A stretch of 64,000 nucleotides of DNA, taken from positions 3,968,001 to 4,032,000 of the forward strand of contig NZ_CP063196.1 in NCBI RefSeq assembly GCF_003574835.2, given 5' to 3'. The translations under genes were made by a program, and so were the position numbers. Of the stretch, positions 43,375 to 52,735 are shown piece after piece (the stretch's first letter is position 1; each line of letters begins with the position of its first letter). Source of the DNA: Thermobifida halotolerans. Lineage in GTDB: Bacteria > Actinomycetota > Actinomycetes > Streptosporangiales > Streptosporangiaceae. Under the pieces are notes generated by a model, which was not told the origin of the DNA, did not search any database, and saw only the letters and a program-made list of their open reading frames with translations.

Positions 43375-44841
43375 TCAGTCGGCGACGGCCACGTCGGGGC
43401 TACGGTCGGCCGTCTCGGGCTCGTCCCAGCACTGCACTCCGGTCACGCCCGGCAGCCGGTCCCGGGTGAACACCGGGTTGAGGCCCTGCTTCCGCTGGTC
43501 GGTGTAGTCCTTGAGCAGGCGCACCGCCAGCGCCCCCATCGGCAGGATGGCGGCCAGGTTGAGCACCACCATGACCCCCATCGTCACGTCGGCCATGGTC
43601 CACACCAGGCTCAGCGAGGCGACGGAGCCGATGAACAGCATCAACAGAAAGACCGCCCGGTAGGCGGTCATCAGCGCGGGCTTGCTGGTCAGGAACCACA
43701 GGTTGGACTCGCCGTAGTAGTAGTTGCCCAGGGCCGAGGTGAACGCCAGGAGGAAGATGATGAGTGTGAGCATGTGCAGCGACCACGTGCCCAGGTTGGC
43801 CTCCAGCGCGTTCTGGGTGAGGGACGCGCCGACCTCCTCGCCGTAGACGGGGTTGGAGACCAGGATGATGAACGCGGTGATGGAGCAGACGACGAGGGTG
43901 TCGAAGTAGACCCCGAAGGTCTGCGTCAGCCCCTGCTTGACCGGGTGGCTCACCGCGGCGGTGGCTCCCGCGTTGGGAGCCGACCCCATGCCCGCCTCGT
44001 TGGAGAACAGGCCGCGGCGGATTCCCATCATGATCGCGGTGCCGACGCCGGCCGCGCCGATCTCGCGCAGCCCGAACGCGGAGGCGACGATGTCGGCGAG
44101 CACCGCGGGGACCCGGTCGATGTTCATGGCCACCACGGCGATGCCCATGAGCAGGTAGATCAGGGCCATGAACGGCACCGCCGTCTGGGCGACGTGGGCG
44201 ATGCGGCGCACGCCGCCGAGGACGATGGCGCCGATCAGGACCACCAGTCCGACGCCGATGGCCGGGGCCAGCCACGACGCGGCCTCGGCGCCGGTGGCGG
44301 TGCTCACCGAGTTGGACACGGCGGCGACGATGCTGTTGGCCTGGACCGAGGTGAAGACGAAGCCGAACGTGAAGATGGTGACGACGGCGAAGACGGCGCC
44401 CAGCCAGCGGGACCTGAGCCCGTACAGCATGTAGTAGGCGGGGCCGCCGCGATATCCGGCCCTGTCGCGGACCTTGTACAATTGGGCCAGGGTCGACTCC
44501 ACGAACGCGGCCGAGCCCGCGATGATGCCCATGACCCACATCCACAGGACGGCTCCGGGGCCGCCGAGTGCGATCGCGATCGCCACTCCCGCGACGTTGC
44601 CCGTCCCCACCCGGGCGGCGGCCGAGACCGAGAACGCCTGGAAGGACGAGATGGCCTTCTTGCCGTCGGGCGCGGTCCCGGACGGCTCGAACATGGTGCG
44701 GGCCATCTCCGGTACCAGCCTGAGTTGCACGGCTTTGGAGCGGACGGTGAAGTAGAGGCTGACGACCACGAGGAGCGGGATGGCGACGAACGTCCAGAGC
44801 TGGTCGTTCACGACGCCCAGGGCGTCGGTCAGTGCTTGCAT
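43375..44841 (-). CDS. Sodium:alanine/amino-acid symporter (AGCS family)
   Basis: A 488-residue inner-membrane transporter with about 10-11 helices. Family signatures include GTGNVAGVAIAIALGGPGA, MIGIRRGLFSNEAGMGSAPN (read here as MMGIRRGLFSNEAG) and SNPVYGEE. AGCS proteins import alanine or glycine with Na+. It is the last gene after a GntR regulator and an asparaginase, with 146 bp to the asparaginase stop, so an amino-acid substrate related to asparagine breakdown is plausible, though alanine remains the default. The ATG at 44841 is supported by the first helix. Confidence 0.92.
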   Translation of the reverse strand: MQALTDALGVVNDQLWTFVAIPLLVVVSLYFTVRSKAVQLRLVPEMARTMFEPSGTAPDGKKAISSFQAFSVSAAARVGTGNVAGVAIAIALGGPGAVLWMWVMGIIAGSAAFVESTLAQLYKVRDRAGYRGGPAYYMLYGLRSRWLGAVFAVVTIFTFGFVFTSVQANSIVAAVSNSVSTATGAEAASWLAPAIGVGLVVLIGAIVLGGVRRIAHVAQTAVPFMALIYLLMGIAVVAMNIDRVPAVLADIVASAFGLREIGAAGVGTAIMMGIRRGLFSNEAGMGSAPNAGATAAVSHPVKQGLTQTFGVYFDTLVVCSITAFIILVSNPVYGEEVGASLTQNALEANLGTWSLHMLTLIIFLLAFTSALGNYYYGESNLWFLTSKPALMTAYRAVFLLMLFIGSVASLSLVWTMADVTMGVMVVLNLAAILPMGALAVRLLKDYTDQRKQGLNPVFTRDRLPGVTGVQCWDEPETADRSPDVAVAD

Positions 44842-44987
44842 GAGGTAGCTTTCTTCGTGTCGGGGGAAGTGGGGGTCCTGCGTCCGGCGGAAGACCCCGT
44901 GATCTGGTGTGGGGATGGCTCTCTGTCGGCTTCGGTCCGGTCAGGCGTTCCTGGGCGGCGCTGAGTCCGCTGGTGCGTTCCTGCCGC

Positions 44988-46034
44988 TCACCTCCTTCCT
45001 GACGACTGTCGTCCGCCGCGTCCGACCCCGTGGCCAGACGGAGTCTCCGCGGCGGCGGCCAGTTCTCCGGTGGCGCGCAGGCGGCCCACCACCCGTCCTC
45101 CGCCGAGCACCGGTGCCTCGGCGAACTCCGTGAGCAGCGACGGGTCCACGCCGCAGACGGCGAGCGCGGCCGCGGTCGCGGGCATCCGCGCACGGTCGCT
45201 CCCGTCGGCGATCTTGACGCCCACGGCCCGCCCGTCGGGCAGGGCAGCCACCTGTACGGCTTCGAACCCGTCCTTGGCGATGAGGCCCGGCACCGCCCGC
45301 ATGAGGCCGAAGTTGTCCCTCCGGGTGCCCGAGACCATGTCGGGGTGGCGGACCATCGCCTCGGCGAGGAGTCCCTCCCCGGTCGAGGCCGGAGCGCTTC
45401 CGATGCGGCCGATCGCCCGGGTCAGTCCGAGCAGGGAGACCGCGAACAGCGGCGCGCCGCATCCGTCGGTGCTCACCCCGGCGACGGACTCCCCGGTGAG
45501 CTCCTCGGCGGTCTCGGCGATCGCCTGCTGCAGCGGATGCCGGGGGTCGAGGTAGTCGTCGGTGGACCAGCCCCGCCGGACCGAGGTGAGCAGCATCGCC
45601 GCGTGCTTGCCCGAGCAGTTGTGGACGATGGGGCGCGGACGGCGGCCGCTGGCGATCCACTCGGAGCGCTCCCACGGGTCCAGAGGCAGGTCGGCGGGGG
45701 TCCGCAGGGTGTCCTCGGTGAGTCCCGCCTGACGGAGGATGTCCCGTGCCGCGGTGATGTGCTGTTCCTCGCCGGAGTGGCTGGCGGTGGCGACGGCGAG
45801 GAGTCCGCCGCGCAGCGGAAGCCCCGCCCTGAGCATGGCCGCCGCCTGCACCGGCTTGAACGCGGACCGGGGGTAGCAGGCCGCCTCGACGTCGCCCGCC
45901 GCGAACTCGACGTCGCCACCGGGACCGAGCACGACGACCGATCCGTGGTGGACGCTCTCGACGATGCCGTCGCGCACCAGGTGCACGAGCGGGACGTGGC
46001 GGGGGACACGCACGGGGGGAGGAGGCGTTCGCAT
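44988..46034 (-). CDS. L-asparaginase II family protein
   Basis: A 348-residue enzyme of the thermolabile L-asparaginase II family (PF06089-like), unrelated to the classical bacterial asparaginases. Key segments are RSAFKPVQAAAML, ATASHSGEEQHITAARDIL, NCSGKHAAML, VSTDGCGAP and GLMRAVPGLIAKDGFEAV. It would hydrolyse asparagine to aspartate and ammonia in the cytoplasm. AAGGA precedes the ATG at 46034. It lies 48 bp downstream of the GntR regulator and upstream of the AGCS symporter, forming an amino-acid use operon. Confidence 0.9.
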   Translation of the reverse strand: MRTPPPPVRVPRHVPLVHLVRDGIVESVHHGSVVVLGPGGDVEFAAGDVEAACYPRSAFKPVQAAAMLRAGLPLRGGLLAVATASHSGEEQHITAARDILRQAGLTEDTLRTPADLPLDPWERSEWIASGRRPRPIVHNCSGKHAAMLLTSVRRGWSTDDYLDPRHPLQQAIAETAEELTGESVAGVSTDGCGAPLFAVSLLGLTRAIGRIGSAPASTGEGLLAEAMVRHPDMVSGTRRDNFGLMRAVPGLIAKDGFEAVQVAALPDGRAVGVKIADGSDRARMPATAAALAVCGVDPSLLTEFAEAPVLGGGRVVGRLRATGELAAAAETPSGHGVGRGGRQSSGRR

Positions 46035-46082
46035 CGCGGTTCGGTCCTTCGCTGCTCGGAATCCGGTTGGGGGCCGGGGGTG

Positions 46083-46847
46083 TCAGGAGGTCGGTCGGTC
46101 CTCGGTTCCGCCCACGTCCTCCTCGGCGATCCGGTACTCGGACGCCGGGCGGAGCACGATGATGTTCAGGCTCGTCTCGACCTTCGCCAGGTGGGCCTGC
46201 ATGGCCGCCATGGCCTCCTCCCGGTCGCCGTCGGCGATCGCCCTGACGATCCGCCGGTGCTCGTCGTCGGACTGTTCGCGGCGGCCGTGGATCTGGTTGA
46301 CGAAGGTCGACTGGTGGGCCAGGGCGTCCCGGATCTCCTCGATGACCTTGCGGAAGACGGGGTTTCCGGACGCCTGGGCGATGGTGATGTGGAACAGGGT
46401 GTCCAGGGTGGTCCAGGCCAGGTCGTCGGTCTCCCCGGCCATCCGGTCGAGCAGGCGGGCCAGCGTGTCGAGGTCGTCCTCGGTGCGTCGGAGCGCCGCG
46501 TAGCCGGAGACCGGGATCTCCACGTGCTGGCGGACCTCCATCAGGTCGCGAGCCGAGTACGAGCCGAAGGTGGGGTTGTCGACCGCCCGGTCGCTCTGGA
46601 CGAACGTCCCCCTGCCGGTGCGCGAGACGGTCATCCCGATGGCCTGGAGGGTCCGCAGCGCCTCACGTACCACGGAGCGGCTGACCCCGTACTTCTGGGC
46701 CAGGGCCGACTCGGCGGGCAGCTTCTCCCCGACCGGGTAGGTGCCCTCCTCGATCGCCTCACGCAGGTCGGCCAGCACGGCTTCCATGGCGCTCATCCGC
46801 CCTGGAGGGCCGTGCTGTCCGGCTGTCTGCCTGTCTGACAGGTTCAT
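46083..46847 (-). CDS. GntR/FadR-family transcriptional regulator
   Basis: About 254 residues. The N-terminal winged helix (around 18-85) has GEKLPAESALAQKYGVSRSV and GMTVSRTGRGTFV. The C-terminal FCD ligand-binding domain (around 95-235) has the metal/ligand residues typical of the FadR subfamily (DTLFHITIAQASGN, DDEHRRIVRAIADGDREEAM). As first gene of the GntR-asparaginase-AGCS operon it probably controls it in response to an amino acid. The palindrome CCTGTCTGACAGG overlaps its first codons. The ATG at 46847 lacks a clear ribosome-binding site; a Met 17 residues further in is an alternative. Confidence 0.88.
   Translation of the reverse strand: MNLSDRQTAGQHGPPGRMSAMEAVLADLREAIEEGTYPVGEKLPAESALAQKYGVSRSVVREALRTLQAIGMTVSRTGRGTFVQSDRAVDNPTFGSYSARDLMEVRQHVEIPVSGYAALRRTEDDLDTLARLLDRMAGETDDLAWTTLDTLFHITIAQASGNPVFRKVIEEIRDALAHQSTFVNQIHGRREQSDDEHRRIVRAIADGDREEAMAAMQAHLAKVETSLNIIVLRPASEYRIAEEDVGGTEDRPTS
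46830..46842. promoter_or_regulatory. Candidate GntR operator inside start of its gene
   Basis: CCTGTCTGACAGG, a 13-bp palindrome within codons 2-6 of the regulator. FadR-type repressors bind short palindromes near their own promoters. A half-site, ACCTGTCAA, occurs at 46874-46882. Confidence 0.3.
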
Positions 46848-47087
46848 GCGCACCAGAATGAGAGGCACGGGAAGACCTGTCAATGGCGCGAGGGCGGTTG
46901 TTCACTCGGCCGTCTCCGGTCGTTTCCGACTGCCTCCCAGCCCGGAGCCCACACGCGGCACACAAACCCCGCGTGGATATGATATGAATCACTTCTCCTT
47001 GGGTAATCCCCGGCGGTTTCCGTCGACGGCACGTGGACAGCGACTCGGCGGCGCCGCCCCGCCCCCCGCACGTTCGGGGAGTACCGC

Positions 47088-50000
47088 TCACGTCCCGGCG
47101 GGCTCCGGAAGGTCCTCTCCGAGGGCGGCGGAGACCACTCTGCGGGTCGTCTCCCGCAGCTCCCGCGGCACCCTGCCCTGTGCCAGACCGTGGTCGGCCA
47201 TGCGTTGCGCGGCCCGCAGGACGTGCCGGGCCTCCAGTTGCTCGCCCAGCCTGCTCAGGATGCGGCCGAGCAGCAGTTGGGTGCGCAGTTGTCCGGAAAG
47301 GTGGTTCAGCTTGGCGTATCCGTCCCAGGCTCGCTCGGCGAACTCCCGGGCCTCGGCGAACCGCCTGATCTCGGTCAGGGTCTCGGCGGCGCGGCGCAGG
47401 GTGCGGGCCTCCCACCAGCCGTCGCCGAGTTCCCGGAAGCCCTCGGCGGCCTCCTCGAACTCCCGGCGGCCGTGGGCGGGGTTCTCCCGCATCCGCTGTT
47501 CGCCCAGGGCGCGCAGGGTCCGCAGCCTGCCCCAGGAGTCCCCGATCCCGGAGAACAGCTCGTGCGCCTGCTCCAGCAGTTCGATGTGGTGGCGCAGGGT
47601 CCACCGCTCGCTGGCCTGACGCACCCGCTCGGCTCGCTCCCGCCACCGGGGCAGCGGTGTGGCGGGCGAGGGCAGACTCACGTAGTCCTCCCACTGCTCC
47701 TCGTCAAGCCACTCCCTGACCTGCGCCAGCCGGTTCTCATACCACTCCTCGGCGATGCGGTGCCCGCGCTCGCGCATCCTCGCTGGGGACCCCAGGCACC
47801 GCTGCCACACGTGGTCCCTGAGCACCTCCTCGCGCTCCCTGCCACGGTCCGGGGAGAGCAGCAGGTCGCACCGCTCGAACTGGTGATGCAGTCTCCGCGG
47901 ATCAAGCTGGCCCAGTTCCCGCAGGCAGCGGGCGCGGTACCACACGGCGCCCTCCGTCTGCTCGGCGTCGGCGAGCAGCGAGTCCAGGGCGATCCAGGCG
48001 CCCAGTTCCCTGCCCATGCGGCCCAGGACCTCGCCCGTCTGCAACCGCACCTTGAGGAGCTGTTTGGCGTCGGCCTCGTCCTGCAGCAGGATGCGGGCGC
48101 CGCGCAGCAGGTCGCGTGCCCGGTGCAGATCCCCCTGGAACCGGTAGAGGTCGGCCTGGTTGCACAGGGTGCGCGCGTACCACCAGTGCTCACCGGCCGC
48201 GGCGAAGATCTGCCCGGCCTCGGCCAGTGCGGTCCGTCCGTCGTCGAGGTCGCCGCGCCGGAGCAGGTTGACGCCGATCACCCGGGACGCGCGGGCCCGC
48301 CAGAGTTCGTTCGCCCTCTTCCTGCCCAACCTCTGCTCGGCCTCGCGGGCCCTGCTCAGCGCCTCGTCGTAGCCGCCCTGGCTGCCCGCGATCTCGGCGA
48401 GGTCCAGCAGCGAGATCGCGTGGGCGAGGTTGTCGCCGAGTTGCCGGGAGAGGGCCAGCGCGGTCTCGGCCGAGGACCGCCAGTCCTCCCAGTAGACCCG
48501 GCCGTTCTGGCACAGCGCGCTGAGCGCACGCGCCAGCCGCCACTCCATGTGCCGGTCGCCGCGCTCCCGCGCCAACTGGACGCAGGCGTGCAGGCACTGG
48601 CGCTCCGCCTCCAACCAGGCCTCCGGATTGCCGGGAGTGCGCAGTTCCAGTCCGTCCGCCGGGGTCAGCGGGGACACGGCGGGCTGGGGGAACCCGCTCT
48701 CCTGCGGGGCGCGTCGGCGGGCGGCGCTCTCGGCGAGCCAGACGTAGGCTCCCAGGAGGCGATCCACGGCTGCGGCGAACCGCCTGTCCGCCCACTCCGC
48801 GCGCTCGTGCCTGGGAACGTCGAGTTGCTCGGGACCGTGGTCGAGCAGAATGCCGCGAACGTGGTCGTGCAGTTGGAAGCGGACGTGGCCGGTGTGGCTG
48901 TCGGGCAGTTGGACCACGAGGTAGCGGTCGGCCATGTCGGTCAACCAGGACCGGACGTCGCGGGTGGCCGCTCCGATGAGCGCCGCCGCGGCCCACGGGG
49001 TGAAGGTGGGCAGCCCGGTGCGCGCGACCCTGACGAGCAGCAGCCGTTCGGTGGCGGAGCACTGCTGGAAGCTGAACCCGAAGGAGGTCGTGATCCCGGC
49101 CGGTCCCAGCAGGGCGCGCTCCTTGTCCCGGCGCATGTACCGCAGCAGGTGCTGGGGGGTGGGGGCGTTGCGGGCGCTGAGCTGGCTGCCGCACCAGCAG
49201 ATGGCGAGCGGCAGCCGGTAGCACTCCCGCACGATGGCGGCCAGGGTCCCCTCGTCCACGGACTCCGCCTCCGGGGCGTCGCCCACCAGGCGGCGCAGCA
49301 GTCGCACGCCCTGCTGCCCGGTGAGCCGGTCGAGCGGGTACTGCCGCACGGTGTAGCCGGTGATTCCGGCGAACGCGTTGCGGCTGGTGATGAGTACGGC
49401 GCTGCCGGTCCCCTTGGGCAGCAGCGGCTCCACCTGCGCGAAGTCCTTGGCGTTGTCCAGCACGAGGAGCAGGCGGAGGTCGCGGGTGAGGGTACGCCAC
49501 TGCTCCCGCAGCTCGTCCAGCGGCAGGTCGGGGTGGGGAGGCGTGCCGATCTTGGCCAGCAGTTGCGCGAGGACCTTCTCCGGGCTCCGGGGGGTGTACC
49601 GCGCCGGAGCGAGCCCCCGCCGCCGCCCGCGCGGTTCGACCGCCTCGCCGTAGAGCTGGAACTCCAGCTTGCCGTCGGGGAAGCGGTCCTCGACCCGGCT
49701 GATCACCTGGTTGGCCAGTTCGGTCTTGCCCACTCCGCCCTCGCCGGTGACCGCGACGACCAGGGGGCCGGTGGCTCCGCGCAGGGCTCGGGGCCGCAGC
49801 CCGGCGCGCCAGCGCGCGCGTCCGCGGGGGAAGCGGCGGAACAGCCGCACGATCTCGTCGAGGGTCTCGGTGTGACCGGTGAAGTGCTCGCTGCGCGGAG
49901 GCAGTTCCTCGCGCATCACGCGGCCGGGGGTGCGGCTCGACCGCCGGGGCACGCCCCCGTCGTCCTCCCAGAAGACCAGGGCGAGTTCGAAGACTGCCGT

Positions 50001-50225
50001 AAGGACCGCGCCCACGAGAGCGAGGCCGAGAGCGAGGAGACCCCACGGTCCGCTTCCCTCGGGGAGCACCTCCCCCAGTCCTCCGAGGGCTCCGGCCGCA
50101 CCGATCACGGCCAGGGGCATCAGACGACGCCAGTGCCGGTTCCTGCCTCGGCTGGAACCGGAAGGGGGCGAAGTGGTGAGGTCCGAACCGGATCTTGCTG
50201 CACTGTCCGACGGGGGATCGTTCAC
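47088..50225 (-). CDS. Membrane-anchored NB-ARC/TPR protein (STAND NTPase)
   Basis: About 1,045 residues. Two N-terminal hydrophobic helices (about 35-53 and 59-85) come before the NTPase, so the protein is likely membrane-tethered. The NB-ARC module (about 110-420) has FTGHTETLDEIVRLF, Walker A GEGGVGKTE (161-169), Walker B LLLVLDNAKD, a sensor AVLITSR and YRLPLAI in place of GLPL. The C-terminal ~600 residues are helical TPR-like repeats. Unlike AfsR there is no DNA-binding or BTAD domain. STAND proteins switch on when ligand binds the repeats; some defend against phage. That role is only a hypothesis here. GTG 50225 is used; TTG 50231 is possible. No effector gene neighbours it. Confidence 0.82.
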   Translation of the reverse strand: MNDPPSDSAARSGSDLTTSPPSGSSRGRNRHWRRLMPLAVIGAAGALGGLGEVLPEGSGPWGLLALGLALVGAVLTAVFELALVFWEDDGGVPRRSSRTPGRVMREELPPRSEHFTGHTETLDEIVRLFRRFPRGRARWRAGLRPRALRGATGPLVVAVTGEGGVGKTELANQVISRVEDRFPDGKLEFQLYGEAVEPRGRRRGLAPARYTPRSPEKVLAQLLAKIGTPPHPDLPLDELREQWRTLTRDLRLLLVLDNAKDFAQVEPLLPKGTGSAVLITSRNAFAGITGYTVRQYPLDRLTGQQGVRLLRRLVGDAPEAESVDEGTLAAIVRECYRLPLAICWCGSQLSARNAPTPQHLLRYMRRDKERALLGPAGITTSFGFSFQQCSATERLLLVRVARTGLPTFTPWAAAALIGAATRDVRSWLTDMADRYLVVQLPDSHTGHVRFQLHDHVRGILLDHGPEQLDVPRHERAEWADRRFAAAVDRLLGAYVWLAESAARRRAPQESGFPQPAVSPLTPADGLELRTPGNPEAWLEAERQCLHACVQLARERGDRHMEWRLARALSALCQNGRVYWEDWRSSAETALALSRQLGDNLAHAISLLDLAEIAGSQGGYDEALSRAREAEQRLGRKRANELWRARASRVIGVNLLRRGDLDDGRTALAEAGQIFAAAGEHWWYARTLCNQADLYRFQGDLHRARDLLRGARILLQDEADAKQLLKVRLQTGEVLGRMGRELGAWIALDSLLADAEQTEGAVWYRARCLRELGQLDPRRLHHQFERCDLLLSPDRGREREEVLRDHVWQRCLGSPARMRERGHRIAEEWYENRLAQVREWLDEEQWEDYVSLPSPATPLPRWRERAERVRQASERWTLRHHIELLEQAHELFSGIGDSWGRLRTLRALGEQRMRENPAHGRREFEEAAEGFRELGDGWWEARTLRRAAETLTEIRRFAEAREFAERAWDGYAKLNHLSGQLRTQLLLGRILSRLGEQLEARHVLRAAQRMADHGLAQGRVPRELRETTRRVVSAALGEDLPEPAGT

Positions 50226-50436
50226 CGACAATCAGAATCCTGTCGCGCCGGGAATCCGTTTTCTCTTCTGCGCTCGTTTGTGACGGGGGTCCCACCAGTG
50301 TTGGCAGAAACCTTCAAAACGTCCACGGCCCGCCACCGAGGGCAAGAACAATTCACGGTTCTTTCATTCGGGTTTCACCGGTTTCCTCCGCCCGACAGCG
50401 CCGACGGGGCTCGGTCACGGGGCGCCCCGCCCCGCT

Positions 50437-51774
50437 TCACGAGGGCACGGATTCGGAGGGGGACGGGCCGCCGTGGTCGTGGACCGCGGGCGTCCCCGGC
50501 TCGTCGGTCCCCTCGCCCACCGCGCCGGACCGGTCCGGTGCCGGGACCACGAGTGTCAGCATCGCGGCGGCCACCGCGATGGCGGCGAAGATCCCGAAGT
50601 TCCACCCCAGGCCGAGCTGGAGCGCGACGATGTAGCCGCCCAGCAGCGGCCCGCAGACTCCCCCGAGCCGCCCCACGCCGGTGGTGTGGCCGAGCGCGGT
50701 GGCCCGGTTCGCCGTCGGGAAGGACAGGGCGACGTAGCCGAACAGCATCATCTGGGTGCCGATGGTCGCCGCTCCGGCGATCGCCACCAGGAGGTAGAGC
50801 ACGGCGGTGGGCAGCGGCAGGCCCAACGCCAGGATGGACGCCGCCGCCACGACGAACGCGCCGGTAGTCGCGGCCCGGGAGCCGAACCGGTCCGCCACCG
50901 AGGAGCCGACCAGGCCGCCCACGACCGCCCCGAAGTTGAGCACCAGCAGGAACGCCATCGCCGGGCCGAGCGCGTACCCCGCGCCCCTCATCAGCTCCGG
51001 CAGCCAGGTGTTGAGCCCGTAGACGAGGAGCATGCTGCAGAAGTTCGCGAGGGCGAACAGGACGATCGCCGCAAGCGCTCTTCCCGAGGTGATCCGGGCA
51101 CGCGGCGCCTCCTGCGGCGGGGTGCCGGGACGCGCACCGCCCTGCCGGGCCCGCCGCTCCCGCAACGTGGCGAAGCCGGGGGACTCGGGCAGGAACCGCA
51201 GCGCCAGTGGGACCACGGTCACCAGGGGGACGCCTCCCAGGGCGAAGAGGACGCGGAAACCGTACTCGGGCAGCAGCCAGACCGCCAGGACCGCGGCGAG
51301 GACCCCGCCGACGGGGAAGCCGGTGAGCATGAGGGCGTTGTAGAAGCTCCGGTGCCGCTCCGGCGCCCATTCCACGGTCAGCGTGATCGCCGTGGGTACG
51401 ACCCCGCCGAAGCCGAGGCCGGCGAGGAAGCGCAGCGCTCCGAGCAGCTCCGGTGAGGGCGCCACCGCCACCAGCAAGGTCGCCACGGAGAACCAGACGA
51501 GGCAGCCGATGAGCGTCCGGCGGCGGCCGATGCGGTCGGTCACCGCACCGACCGCCACCGCGCCGAGGAACATGCCGATCAGCGCGTAGCTTCCGATCAT
51601 CCCGGCCTGCTGGGGGGTCAGCGTCCACTCCGGATGCTCCAGCAGGGCCGGCACGACCGCGCCGTACACGATGAGGTCGTAGCCGTCGAACACGATCGCC
51701 GCGAAGCAGACGGCGACGACAGCGAGACGCGGGGACAGCTTGGGCCGGGAGCCGACTTCTTCGGATGAGGGCAT
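50437..51774 (-). CDS. MFS transporter, aromatic acid:H+ symporter type
   Basis: A 445-residue 12-helix permease. Helix 1 contains the F-D-G-Y-D-L motif and the following loop GAVTDRIGRRRTLI, both characteristic of the AAHS group (PcaK, BenK). These usually import aromatic acids by proton symport, although in a biosynthetic cluster export is conceivable. CAGGAG precedes the ATG at 51774. It is the last gene of the SDR-hydrolase-MFS operon behind a SARP-type promoter at 53584. Confidence 0.88.
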   Translation of the reverse strand: MPSSEEVGSRPKLSPRLAVVAVCFAAIVFDGYDLIVYGAVVPALLEHPEWTLTPQQAGMIGSYALIGMFLGAVAVGAVTDRIGRRRTLIGCLVWFSVATLLVAVAPSPELLGALRFLAGLGFGGVVPTAITLTVEWAPERHRSFYNALMLTGFPVGGVLAAVLAVWLLPEYGFRVLFALGGVPLVTVVPLALRFLPESPGFATLRERRARQGGARPGTPPQEAPRARITSGRALAAIVLFALANFCSMLLVYGLNTWLPELMRGAGYALGPAMAFLLVLNFGAVVGGLVGSSVADRFGSRAATTGAFVVAAASILALGLPLPTAVLYLLVAIAGAATIGTQMMLFGYVALSFPTANRATALGHTTGVGRLGGVCGPLLGGYIVALQLGLGWNFGIFAAIAVAAAMLTLVVPAPDRSGAVGEGTDEPGTPAVHDHGGPSPSESVPS

Positions 51775-51850
51775 GCGGTTCTCCTGGGATTCCGCAGCCT
51801 GCCCCGGCGCTTCGACCGTACTGCCGGGAAGCGCGGTCAGGCCGGAGGGG

Positions 51851-52678
51851 TCAATCGGCGCCCGTGTCGGGGAGCCGGGAGTCGTCCCTCCCCGACACGG
51901 GCCGGAGGAAGCCGTCCAGGACGCCGAGCACCTCGTCCGCGCTCTCCTCCGCGAGGTTGTGGCCGCCGGGCACCTCGACGTAGCGGGCTCCCGGGATACC
52001 CGCCGCGATCTCGCGGGAGTGACGCGGCGTGGCCAACTGGTCTGCCCTGGCCGCCACGACCAGGGTGGGGACGTCCACCTTGGCCAGGTCGTCTCGTACG
52101 TCCACGCGCTCGACCAGGTCGAGGTGATCGTCGAGCGCCTCGGGAAGCGCCCGGGCCAACTCCTCGGTCCTGGCCCGGACGGCGTCCCGACTCTGGGCGT
52201 TCAGCCGGTCCTCGCCCGTGATCAGCGCCGTGACGAACCGGGCCAGCAGGTCCCGGTCTCCGAGCGCCGCGAGTGCGCGCCACACTCCGACCAGCAGTCG
52301 CAGCCGGGAGTCGGGACGCGCGAAGCCCGCCATGAGGACCAGGGATCTGACGCGCTCCGGATACCGGACCGCCAGCCGCACCGAGACCGGGCAGCCCAGC
52401 GAGTAGGCCACCACGGAGAAGGTGTGGACTCCGGCGTCCGCCGCGGTCGCCACCAGGCGGTCCGCCAGGTCGTCCAGGTCCAGCGGCTCGGTCTGCCTGG
52501 GGGTCGCGCCCACGCCCGGGTAGTGGGGGAGCACCACGGTGAACCGCCTCGACAGCGGACCGATGAAGGGAGCGAAGTCGACGGTGCCGCCCCCGCCCCC
52601 GTGCGCGAGCAGGAGGCCGGGTCCCCCGCCCCGGACGACGGTGGAGAGGGGGCCGCGACCGGTGTCGGGGACCGTCAT
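51851..52678 (-). CDS. Alpha/beta-hydrolase
   Basis: A 275-residue alpha/beta-hydrolase. The oxyanion region is LLAHGGGGGTVDF, the nucleophile elbow AYSLGC (Ser about residue 122, with Ala instead of the first Gly of GxSxG), the acid in VVAARADQLATP and the base in GGHNLAEE. There is no signal peptide. It could be an esterase, lactonase or thioesterase-like tailoring enzyme. GAGAGGAG precedes the ATG at 52678. It lies between the SDR and the AAHS-type MFS gene in one operon of the SARP-controlled cluster. Confidence 0.87.
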   Translation of the reverse strand: MTVPDTGRGPLSTVVRGGGPGLLLAHGGGGGTVDFAPFIGPLSRRFTVVLPHYPGVGATPRQTEPLDLDDLADRLVATAADAGVHTFSVVAYSLGCPVSVRLAVRYPERVRSLVLMAGFARPDSRLRLLVGVWRALAALGDRDLLARFVTALITGEDRLNAQSRDAVRARTEELARALPEALDDHLDLVERVDVRDDLAKVDVPTLVVAARADQLATPRHSREIAAGIPGARYVEVPGGHNLAEESADEVLGVLDGFLRPVSGRDDSRLPDTGAD

Positions 52679-52735
52679 GGGAGCTCCTCTCTGGGATCTG
52701 GAGGCGGGCGGTGCGGCGCGGTCAGCGGGGAGGGG

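Noticed and set aside
45661-45674. CelR-like sequence CGGAGCGCTCCCA
   Set aside because: It lies inside the asparaginase coding region and differs from the operator in the left arm; chance match in GC-rich DNA.
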